DNA from: Stenotrophomonas maltophilia
GTDB taxonomy: Bacteria > Pseudomonadota > Gammaproteobacteria > Xanthomonadales > Xanthomonadaceae
DNA: 64,000 nt
Reading direction: 5' to 3'
Assembly: GCF_004920835.1 (NCBI RefSeq)
Contig: NZ_QFHO01000023.1
Coordinates: 1-64,000, forward strand
In this document: positions 57,352-64,000 of the stretch, piece after piece
How the letters are laid out: each line of letters begins with the position of its first letter
Numbering within the stretch: position 1 is the stretch's first letter
Position numbers and translations under genes: made by a program
The notes under the pieces: model-generated
The model's database searches: none
The model's input: the letters and a program-made list of their open reading frames with translations, nothing else
What the model was told of the DNA's origin: nothing

Positions 57352-57876
57352 GTGCCGCTGTTCGCGCGCGTGCTGGGGCCGGCCTTCGCCACCCTGGTCG
57401 CACCGGTGCAGGCACTGCATGCCGCGCCGCTGCCCTGCCGCTACGTGGGCCAGGCGCGGATCGAGCGCGGCCGGCACTGGCTGGTGCCGCTGCTGGCCGC
57501 GCTGGCGCGGTTGCCAAGGGATGGCGAGGCGCTGCCGACCGAGGTGGCGTTCAGCGCACACGGGCAGGGTGAACGCTGGGCACGACGCTTCGGCCGCTGG
57601 CCGATGGTATCGAGGCTGTGGGCGCACGAAGGGTATCTGCACGAGCAGTTGGGTGCGGTGCGTTTTGAGTTCGACCTGCAGGCCCGCGACGGTGGCATCG
57701 ACTGGTCGGTGCGGCGGGTCTGGGCATTTGGCCTGCTGCCGCTGCCGACGCGCTGGTTTGGTGGCGTACGTTGCCGCGAGGCCTGGGACGACCAGCGCTA
57801 CACTTTCCTGGTCGATGTGACCTTGCCCTGGGCAGGAGCCCTGATCCGCTATGAAGGCTGGCTCGAACCGCAGTGA
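57352..57876 (+). CDS. DUF4166 domain protein
   Basis: A 174-residue protein beginning at GTG 57352 (PLFARVLGPAFATLV). It has the DUF4166 features: CRYVGQARIERGRHW, then RRFGRWPMVSRLW and a final RYTFLVDVTLPWAGALIRYEG (in parts). Function unknown; in other bacteria the domain is found near oxidoreductases. The next ORF overlaps by 26 bases. Confidence 0.72.
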   Translation: MPLFARVLGPAFATLVAPVQALHAAPLPCRYVGQARIERGRHWLVPLLAALARLPRDGEALPTEVAFSAHGQGERWARRFGRWPMVSRLWAHEGYLHEQLGAVRFEFDLQARDGGIDWSVRRVWAFGLLPLPTRWFGGVRCREAWDDQRYTFLVDVTLPWAGALIRYEGWLEPQ

Positions 57877-58288
57877 AGCCGCCACCGACGCGGGCGGCGC
57901 GGTGATCGTGTTCGATGGTGTCTGCGCACTGTGCAACCGCTGGGTGCGCTTCCTGCTGCGCTTTGATCGCAAGGGACGCTATCGCTTCGCGGCAATGCAG
58001 GGTGCGCAGGGCAGCGCCCTGCTGCGCGCGCACGGGCTGGATCCGCAGGACCCGATGTCGTTCCTGTTGCTGGACGAACAGGGCGCCTGGACCGATACCG
58101 ATGCGATCCTGCGCGTGCTGGCAGGACTCGGTGGTGGCTGGCGCCTCACTGGTGCGTTGCGCGTGCTGCCGCGCAGCTGGCGCGACGCGGCGTACCGCGC
58201 GCTGGCCCGCAACCGCTATCGCTGGTTCGGGCGGCATGACGGCTGCTATCTGCCGGCACCGGAGCAGGCCGCACGGTTCCTGGATTGA
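57851..58288 (+). CDS. DUF393 (DCC-family) thiol-disulfide protein
   Basis: A 145-residue protein of the DCC family. The name motif is FDGVCALCNRWVRFLLR with the CxxC that suggests a thioredoxin-like redox role. It is followed by AWTDTDAILRVLAGLGGGW and RYRWFGRHDGCY. It overlaps the DUF4166 gene and is the last gene of the rluD-yfiH cluster. A perfect palindrome separates it from otsA. Confidence 0.85.
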   Translation: MKAGSNRSEAATDAGGAVIVFDGVCALCNRWVRFLLRFDRKGRYRFAAMQGAQGSALLRAHGLDPQDPMSFLLLDEQGAWTDTDAILRVLAGLGGGWRLTGALRVLPRSWRDAAYRALARNRYRWFGRHDGCYLPAPEQAARFLD

Positions 58289-58291
58289 AGA

Positions 58292-58357
58292 AAAAAGGGG
58301 ACGGAGGGGATTAAGTCGTTTGTGCACAAACGACTTAATCCCCTCCGTCCCCTTTTT
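58292..58357. repeat. Perfect 66-bp palindrome with terminator-like ends
   Basis: 33-bp arms without any spacer: AAAAAGGGGACGGAGGGG, then ATTAAGTCGTTTGTG at the centre, mirrored to CCCCTCCGTCCCCTTTTT. It lies exactly between two convergent genes, so it is also a bidirectional terminator. GGGGACGGAGGGGATTAAG arms are known in repeat families linked to REP-associated transposases. Confidence 0.9.
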
Positions 58358-58360
58358 CCC

Positions 58361-59725
58361 TCAGCCCTCCAGCGCGTCGAGGTAGCTGCGTCGCCAGTGG
58401 TTGATGTCGTAGGTGCGCAGGTGCTCCATCATCGCGTGCCAGCGCTCCTTGCGCCGGTGCAGTGACATCGTCGCCGCGGTGGCGATGGCATCGGCGACGC
58501 CGTCCAGGTCATGCGGGTTCACCAGCAACGCCTGCTTGAGTTCGTCGGCGGCGCCGGCCAGCAACGACAGCACCAGTACGCCGGGATCTTCCGGATCCTG
58601 CGAGGCCACGTACTCCTTGGCCACCAGGTTCATGCCATCGCGCAGCGGGGTGACCAGGCCCACTGCGGCAGCGCGGTAGAAGCCGGTCAGAGTGGCATGG
58701 GTGAAGTTCTGGTTGACGTAGCGCAGCGGGGTCCAGTCGGGTGCGGCGTGGCCACCATTGATATGCCCGGCGATCTGTTCCAGCTGGCTGCGCAGCTGGC
58801 GGTACTCGGTGACATCGCCGCGCGAGACCGGGGCGATCTGAAGGTAGGTCAGCGAGCCGTGCTGGTCCGGATGCCGTTCCAGGTAACGCTCGAAGCCGAG
58901 GAAGCGTTCGGGCAGGCCCTTGGAATAGTCCAGGCGGTCCACGCCGATCGCCAGCTGGCGGTCACGCAGGCTGGCGCGCAGGTTCTTCACCGCCGCCTTG
59001 GTGGCAGCGGTACCGGCCTGGCGGGCGATCAGTTCGGTATCGATGCCGATCGGGAAGGCGGCCGCACGGAAGCGGCGACCACCCGGTGCTTCCAGTTCAC
59101 CGTTCTCGAGCACCTTGCCACCGCCGAACAGGCGCAGGTAGGTCTGGAAACGGTCGGCGTCGCGCTGGGTCTGGAAGCCGACCAGGTCGTAGGCATACAG
59201 CGCCGAGAACAACCGCAGATGGTCGGGCATCGCCTGCAGCAGGTCGGCCGAGGGCATCGGGATGTGCAGGAAGAAACCGATGCGGCAGCCGATGCCCCGT
59301 TCGCGCAGCATCGCGCCCAGTGGAATCAGGTGGTAGTCGTGGATCCAGACGATGTCGTCCTCGCGCAGCAACGGCGCGAGCTTGTCGGCGAACAGTGCAT
59401 TGACCTTGTGGTAGGTCTCGCGGGTACCGCGATCGTAATCGACCAGGTCCAGGCGGAAATGCAGCAGTGGCCACAACGTGCGGTTGGCGAAGCCGTTGTA
59501 GTAGCCATCGACCTCGCGCTTGCTCAGGTCCAGGGTGACGAACTCGATGTCGCCATCCTTCTGCGTGTGCAGCGTGCCACTGCCATCGCGCACGCTCTTG
59601 CCGCTCCAGCCGAACCACAGGCCGCCGCGTTCCTTCAGTGCGGCCAGCAGGCCGACCGCGAGGCCGCCGGCGCGGTTTTCACCCGGCACGGCCACACGGT
59701 TTGAAACCACGACAAGACGACTCAC
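58361..59725 (-). CDS. otsA: Trehalose-6-phosphate synthase
   Basis: Joins UDP-glucose and glucose 6-phosphate to trehalose 6-phosphate. The 454-residue GT20 enzyme has RLVVVSNRVAVPGENRAGG, WIHDYHLIPLGAMLRE, the HIPMPSADL site, then GVDRLDYSKGLPERFLGFER and LRDGMNLVAKEYVASQ. GTG 59725 has AGGAGG upstream and overlaps the GH15 stop (GTGA), giving translational coupling. It is the third gene of the trehalose operon. Confidence 0.96.
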   Translation of the reverse strand: MSRLVVVSNRVAVPGENRAGGLAVGLLAALKERGGLWFGWSGKSVRDGSGTLHTQKDGDIEFVTLDLSKREVDGYYNGFANRTLWPLLHFRLDLVDYDRGTRETYHKVNALFADKLAPLLREDDIVWIHDYHLIPLGAMLRERGIGCRIGFFLHIPMPSADLLQAMPDHLRLFSALYAYDLVGFQTQRDADRFQTYLRLFGGGKVLENGELEAPGGRRFRAAAFPIGIDTELIARQAGTAATKAAVKNLRASLRDRQLAIGVDRLDYSKGLPERFLGFERYLERHPDQHGSLTYLQIAPVSRGDVTEYRQLRSQLEQIAGHINGGHAAPDWTPLRYVNQNFTHATLTGFYRAAAVGLVTPLRDGMNLVAKEYVASQDPEDPGVLVLSLLAGAADELKQALLVNPHDLDGVADAIATAATMSLHRRKERWHAMMEHLRTYDINHWRRSYLDALEG

Positions 59726-61503
59726 GATGCCTCCTGCCACGACCGCGACAGGCGCATCGCGGCGGTGATCAGGCCGACGTGCGAATAGGTCTGCGGGAAA
59801 TTGCCCCAGGCCTCGCCGCTGTCGAAGGCCAGATCCTCCGACAGCAGGCCCAGGTGGTTGCGCTGCTTCAACAACAGCTCGAACATCTCGCGCGCCTCTT
59901 CCATGCGACCAATCGCGGCCAGCGCATCGATGTACCAGAACGTGCAGATGGTGAAGCTGGTTTCCGGTTCACCGAAGTCATCCGGGGCGACATAGCGGTA
60001 CAGCGAGTTGCCATGCTTGAGGTCACGGCCGATGGCCTCGACGGTGGCGACGAAGCGGGCGTCCATTGCGTCGATGAAGCCGATGTCGGCCAGCAACAGC
60101 AACGACGCATCCAGGCGATGGCCGCCGAAAGTATCGGTGAAGTGGCCTCGTTCCTCGCTCCAGGCTTCGGCCATGATGCGGGCGTGGATGGTGTCGGCGC
60201 GCTCGCGCCAGTAGCGTGCGCGGTCATCACGCTTCAGGCGCACGGCGATCTTGCACAGGCGGTCGCAGGCTGCCCAGCACATTGCGCTGGTATAGGTGTG
60301 CACTTCGGTGCGGCCGCGGAACTCCCACAGGCCGGCATCCGGTACGTCGTGCAGGGCAAAGGCCTGTTCGCCGAGGGGTTCCAGCCGCGCGAAGGTGTGC
60401 GCATCGCCAGGATCCTGCAGGCGACGATCGAAGAACAGCTGCGTGGAGGCGAGTACCACGCTGCCATAGACATCATGCTGGCGCTGCACCCAGGCCAGGT
60501 TGCCGCGGCGCACCGGGCCCATGCCGCGGTAACCGGACAGGCTGGGTACTTCGTCCTCGTCCAGCTTGGCTTCGAAGCCGATGCCATACAGCGGCTGCAG
60601 CGTGCCATCGTTGCTGGCCAGGTTGAAGATGTAGCCGAGGAACTGTTCCATCGTGCGCGTCGCGCCGAGGCGGTTCAGCGCACGCACCACGAACGCGGCA
60701 TCGCGCAGCCAGCAGTAACGGTAATCCCAGTTGCGCACGCTGCCGGGTGCTTCGGGAATGGAGGTGGTCATCGCCGCGATGATCGCGCCGCTGTCCTCGT
60801 ACTGGCACAGCTTGAGGGTGATCGCACTGCGGATCACTGCGTCCTGCCATTCCAGCGGAATGGACAGGTAGCGCACCCATTCGCGCCAGTAGTCGCGGGT
60901 GCGCTGGAAGGCGTCCTGTACGTAGCCGCTGATCGAGCGGTCGAGCGATTCGTCCACGCCCAGGATCAGGTGGACCGGATGGTTGAGCACGAAGGGCAGG
61001 CCATCGCGCACCAGCCGCACCGGCACATCGGTGGTCAGCCGCAGTACGTGCTCGGGCAGGATCCAGCGCACGTGGTTGCTGCCCCAGGTGGACTCGGGCA
61101 CGCGTGCGCCCCAGTCAGCCAGCGGCCGCGCGCGTACGGTGATGCGCGGGCTGCCCGCCAGTGGACGCACTTGGCGGATCAGGCTCACCGGGCGGTAGAA
61201 GCGATCGTTCTGGCGCCAGCGCGGAGCGAAATCGAGGATTTCCAGCGAGCCGCCGTGGCTGTCGTGCAGCACGGTGCGGAGTATCGCGGTGTTGGTCAGG
61301 TACTCCTGTTCGCTGCTGCTGAAATCCTCCAGCTCGATGGCGAAGTCGCCGCCGTTCTGCTGGTTGGGGCTGAGCAGGGCGCAGAAGGTGGGGTCGCCGT
61401 CGAAGGTGGGCAGGCAGCTCCAGACTACGCGGGCATGTTTGTCGACCAGGGCGCCGAAGCTGCCGTTGCCGACCACGCCCAGATCAAGATCGGGTTGGGT
61501 CAT
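59722..61503 (-). CDS. Glycoside hydrolase family 15 protein, trehalase/glucoamylase-like
   Basis: A 593-residue cytoplasmic-looking hydrolase. An N-terminal beta-sandwich (GNGSFGALVDKHARVVWSCL) precedes the (alpha/alpha)6 barrel: WDYRYCWLRDAAFVV, then GSVVLASTQLFFD, and SEDLAFDSGEAWGNFPQTYS with the catalytic Glu region. Homologues are annotated as GH15 trehalases or glucan-hydrolysing enzymes. It sits between otsB and otsA, which suggests action on trehalose or an intracellular alpha-glucan. Confidence 0.9.
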   Translation of the reverse strand: MTQPDLDLGVVGNGSFGALVDKHARVVWSCLPTFDGDPTFCALLSPNQQNGGDFAIELEDFSSSEQEYLTNTAILRTVLHDSHGGSLEILDFAPRWRQNDRFYRPVSLIRQVRPLAGSPRITVRARPLADWGARVPESTWGSNHVRWILPEHVLRLTTDVPVRLVRDGLPFVLNHPVHLILGVDESLDRSISGYVQDAFQRTRDYWREWVRYLSIPLEWQDAVIRSAITLKLCQYEDSGAIIAAMTTSIPEAPGSVRNWDYRYCWLRDAAFVVRALNRLGATRTMEQFLGYIFNLASNDGTLQPLYGIGFEAKLDEDEVPSLSGYRGMGPVRRGNLAWVQRQHDVYGSVVLASTQLFFDRRLQDPGDAHTFARLEPLGEQAFALHDVPDAGLWEFRGRTEVHTYTSAMCWAACDRLCKIAVRLKRDDRARYWRERADTIHARIMAEAWSEERGHFTDTFGGHRLDASLLLLADIGFIDAMDARFVATVEAIGRDLKHGNSLYRYVAPDDFGEPETSFTICTFWYIDALAAIGRMEEAREMFELLLKQRNHLGLLSEDLAFDSGEAWGNFPQTYSHVGLITAAMRLSRSWQEAS

Positions 61504-61544
61504 CACGTGCTACATCTCGGTTGCGGCCGTGGGGGTTGGCCGGG

Positions 61545-62303
61545 TCAATAGGCATTCTCACGCAGCCAGGCGTGCACGCTGCGTATGTCGGGCAGTGCGA
61601 ACACCGCCGCGCTGGGTTCGCGTTCACCCACCAGCACACTCCAGCCGTGCTGGCCGTTGGCGGCGTCAAAGCCGAACTCATCGGTGAGGTCGTCACCCAT
61701 GAACACGGGCAGGCGGCCACGGAACGGCAGGTACTGCATCATCCGCCGCACCGCGCGACCCTTGTCGGAGCCGACCGGCACGAATTCCACCACATGATCG
61801 CCGGGCTGCAGGCGATGGCTGCTGCGACCGCGCAGGTGGCGGTCGGCAAAGGCGCGCACATCGGCTGCTGCGTTCGGTGCGCCGCGCCAGTGCAGGGCCA
61901 GGCCGACGCCCTTGTCTTCCACCAGCACGCCAGGATGTCCATGCGCGAAACGCATCGCCTGCTGGTGCAGCGCGTGCAGCCAGTCGGCGGTGTCGTCATC
62001 ATGTGCGTCGCGCAGCACGCGACCATCCTCGCCACGCAGTTCGTGGCCATGCAGGCCGGCGGCGGGAAGCTGCAGGGGAGCGAACAACTGGTCCAGTTGC
62101 TCGAGCGGGCGACCACTGACCAGTGCCACGGCACCTTCCAGGCGGTCGCTGATGCGGCCGATGGCTTCGCGCACGTCGGGCAGCAACTGCACGGCATCCG
62201 GGCGTGCAGCGAATTCGATCAGGGTGCCATCAACATCGAGGAACAACGCGCAGGCATCGTCCAGCAATGGAGGTGGCGGACGCAGGGGGAGCGGTTCAGC
62301 CAT
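61545..62303 (-). CDS. otsB: Trehalose-6-phosphate phosphatase
   Basis: Removes phosphate from trehalose 6-phosphate. The 252-residue HAD hydrolase has ALFLDVDGTLIEFA (nucleophile Asp), VALVSGRPLEQLD, LHGHELRGEDG and PVFMGDDLTDEFGF (metal Asp). It is the first gene of the operon, 41 bp before the GH15 gene. Together the operon makes and probably turns over trehalose. Confidence 0.95.
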   Translation of the reverse strand: MAEPLPLRPPPPLLDDACALFLDVDGTLIEFAARPDAVQLLPDVREAIGRISDRLEGAVALVSGRPLEQLDQLFAPLQLPAAGLHGHELRGEDGRVLRDAHDDDTADWLHALHQQAMRFAHGHPGVLVEDKGVGLALHWRGAPNAAADVRAFADRHLRGRSSHRLQPGDHVVEFVPVGSDKGRAVRRMMQYLPFRGRLPVFMGDDLTDEFGFDAANGQHGWSVLVGEREPSAAVFALPDIRSVHAWLRENAY

Positions 62304-62361
62304 GACGCCCAGCTTGCCAGCGCGGGCGTGTACGTGGGGTCGAGGGCAGGCTACGGATTTG

Positions 62362-62465
62362 GTAGTGCCGGCCGCTGGCCGGCAACTTCATGGTCCATGG
62401 ATGCACCCTGCGGTTGCCGGCCAGCGGCCGGCACTACCGTGTAGTGCGGACCAACGGTCCGCACC
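62362..62465. repeat. Inverted SMAG pair plus a third GTAG hairpin
   Basis: GTAGTGCCGGCCGCTGGCCGGCA at 62362 and its inverse ending CACTAC at 62437 face outward. GTAGTGCGGACC/GGTCCGCAC follows at 62441-62465. They fill the otsB-receptor gap. Confidence 0.75.
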
Positions 62466-62492
62466 CACCGAAGGCAATCACACCCAATGCGA

Positions 62493-64000
62493 TCAGAACG
62501 TATAGCGGACGCGGCCGTAGTAGTACGCGCCGTTGCTGCCGATCGGTGACAGCACGTCATACGGCAGGTTGCCGAAGTAGTGGATATCGCTGTTGGATCG
62601 ATCCGGGTAGTTGTCGGTCAGGTTCTGGCCGCCGATGGCCACGCTCCACTGCGGAGTGATGCGGTACTCGACGTCGGCATCCAGCTGCCATTCGGCCTGG
62701 TAGGTCTGGCGCGGGATGTAGCCGTCACCGAAGTTGAACACGCGGGTGGCGCTGCCATAGCGGTTCACGCGGGTGCTCAGCGACCAGTGGTCGTTGCTCC
62801 AGGCGGCCGAGAAGCTGCCACGGGTGCGCGGCGTGGCATCGGTGAGGGTGTTGGTCTCTTCGATACCGAACAGCACGTAGTCCGGGTTCAGTGCACGGAG
62901 CTGTGCCGGCGTGGCCAGCACGTTCTTCAGCGTGGTCTTGGTGTACGCATAGGTGCCGGTCAGCAGCAGCTGACCGTTGCCCAGCGATTGCCGCCAGTTG
63001 CTCACCAGCTCGGCACCGCGGGTGCGGGTATCGGCGGCGTTGACGAAGAAACTGGCGCTCTGCAGGCCGGTGACGCCGTAGTTGGCCGCCACGTAGTCGG
63101 TCAGTGCATCGCCGGTGATGCTTTCCGACAGCGCGATGCGGTCGTCGATGTCGATCTGGAAGAAGTCCAGCGACAGGTCGAAGTGCTCGCCGATGCGGCT
63201 GGTGAAGCCCAGCGAGGTGTTGATCGACTTCTCCGGCTTCAGATTCTGCGCACCCAGGCCACGTGCGATCGGATTGTTGACCGACAGCAGTCGACCCTGC
63301 ACCAGCTGGCCGCCGGCGTTGTAGCCGGTGGAGGTGGATTCGTAACCGATCTGCGCCAGCGACGGTGCGCGGAAGTTGTTGGAGATGGCGCCGCGCAGCG
63401 CGAACGCCGGGGTGAATTCGTAGCGCAGGCCGAGCTTGCCGGTCAGTTCGCCGCCGAAGTCGTCATTGTGCTCGTAGCGCGCGGCCAGGTCGGTGGAGAA
63501 CTTCTCGCCGAACTGGCTGGACAGGCTGGCGTAGGCGCTGGCCACGTCGCGCGACAGGCGCGCCGCGTCCTGCGGGGTCAGGCCGCCACCGGCCTGCGAG
63601 CCGGTCGGGCGGTCGGTGTACGGGCCGGCCGCATAGCTGGCCGGGTCGCCGGGACGGGTCTGGTAGCGCTCATGGCGCGCTTCCACGCCCAGGCCCAGGG
63701 TGTGGCTGATGCTGTCGCTCTGGGTGAACACGCGGCTCAGGTCGAGGTTGCCCACGGTCTGTGCGTATTCGTAGTCGGCGGTCTTGAAGCGGGTCGGGCT
63801 GGTCGGGCCCAGCGATGCGTTGAGCGAATCACGCAGGCGGTAGGTGAAATCGTTCTGCCCGTAATCCAGGCTGCCGTCGTAGCTCCACTCACCCCACTGG
63901 CCGCGCACGCCGGCCACGGCCTGCACGTCGCGGTTCTCGCCTTCGGAGATCGGTCGGTAACCGTTCGGATAGACCTCTTTCCAGTTGGCATCGCCATCGG
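62493..64000 (-). CDS. TonB-dependent receptor, C-terminal part (cut by window edge)
   Basis: The frame is open to the right edge, so only the C-terminal about 500 residues are present: part of the beta-barrel. It contains the barrel strands and the terminal motif (GAYYYGRVRYTF, ending in Phe), FRAPSLAQIGY, NLKPEKSINTSLGFT and NPDYVLFGIEETNTLTDATP. Members of this branch (iron-siderophore or carbohydrate receptors) are many in Stenotrophomonas; the ligand cannot be told without the plug. It is followed by the SMAG cluster. Confidence 0.9.
   Translation of the reverse strand, partial: DGDANWKEVYPNGYRPISEGENRDVQAVAGVRGQWGEWSYDGSLDYGQNDFTYRLRDSLNASLGPTSPTRFKTADYEYAQTVGNLDLSRVFTQSDSISHTLGLGVEARHERYQTRPGDPASYAAGPYTDRPTGSQAGGGLTPQDAARLSRDVASAYASLSSQFGEKFSTDLAARYEHNDDFGGELTGKLGLRYEFTPAFALRGAISNNFRAPSLAQIGYESTSTGYNAGGQLVQGRLLSVNNPIARGLGAQNLKPEKSINTSLGFTSRIGEHFDLSLDFFQIDIDDRIALSESITGDALTDYVAANYGVTGLQSASFFVNAADTRTRGAELVSNWRQSLGNGQLLLTGTYAYTKTTLKNVLATPAQLRALNPDYVLFGIEETNTLTDATPRTRGSFSAAWSNDHWSLSTRVNRYGSATRVFNFGDGYIPRQTYQAEWQLDADVEYRITPQWSVAIGGQNLTDNYPDRSNSDIHYFGNLPYDVLSPIGSNGAYYYGRVRYTF

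Overview
The window reads as a contiguous chromosomal segment of a Stenotrophomonas species, most likely S. maltophilia or a close relative (Xanthomonadaceae). The evidence is the high-GC codon use, the glycolysis/Pil/Sme-type gene content and the very dense intergenic hairpins, including GTAG-bordered ones of the kind known as SMAG elements in S. maltophilia. No rRNA, CRISPR array, complete insertion sequence or prophage was seen. The only RNA gene called with confidence is a tRNA-Gly(CCC).

Layout. 0.5-5.2 kb: lower glycolysis on the + strand (pgk, a HAD phosphatase, pyk, class I fructose-bisphosphate aldolase), then a lipoprotein with three PPC-like repeats. 6.6-9.6 kb: a macrodomain protein, then cysK and its LysR regulator cysB, divergently arranged. 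10.2-12.7 kb: a metal-rich DUF2946 protein with a TonB-dependent copper receptor. 13.0-17.9 kb: a two-gene RND efflux pump and a GNAT acetyltransferase. 18.0-24.2 kb: an alanine/sodium symporter, a SpoU RNA methyltransferase, an M28 peptidase, mscL, an FAH-family hydrolase, a small membrane protein and a Rieske protein. 24.6-28.4 kb: a minus-strand cluster thiS-thiG-trmB-SLC13 transporter. 28.6-30.4 kb: a GDSL autotransporter esterase. 30.5-31.8 kb: tRNA-Gly followed by a lower-GC segment with a disulfide-repeat secreted protein. 31.8-37.3 kb: accessory and poorly known genes, rimK, and three tandem paralogues of a small periplasmic family. 37.4-39.4 kb: an OmpR-type two-component system.

39.6-48.8 kb is the type IV pilus core: coaE, pilD and pilC on the minus strand, two major-type pilin genes and pilB on the plus strand, then pilR and pilS on the minus strand. 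A sigma-54 promoter with an upstream palindrome precedes the first pilin, so PilS-PilR probably drives it. 49.2-53.1 kb: sucCD and nadE. 53.2-58.3 kb: a secreted lipase-like hydrolase, bamD, and divergently rluD-yfiH-DUF4166-DUF393. 58.4-62.3 kb: a trehalose operon otsB-GH15-otsA. The right edge cuts a TonB-dependent receptor.

The most unusual material is between and inside ordinary genes. A composite intergenic repeat of roughly 220-340 bp occurs four times. A second hairpin family (GGGTCAGA arms) occurs about eleven times, and one copy lies in frame inside a GNAT coding region. A perfect 66-bp palindrome separates two convergent genes. A small tRNA-linked island is bounded by an imperfect copy of the tRNA 3' end. 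Tandem duplications have produced the three periplasmic paralogues and probably the pilin pair.
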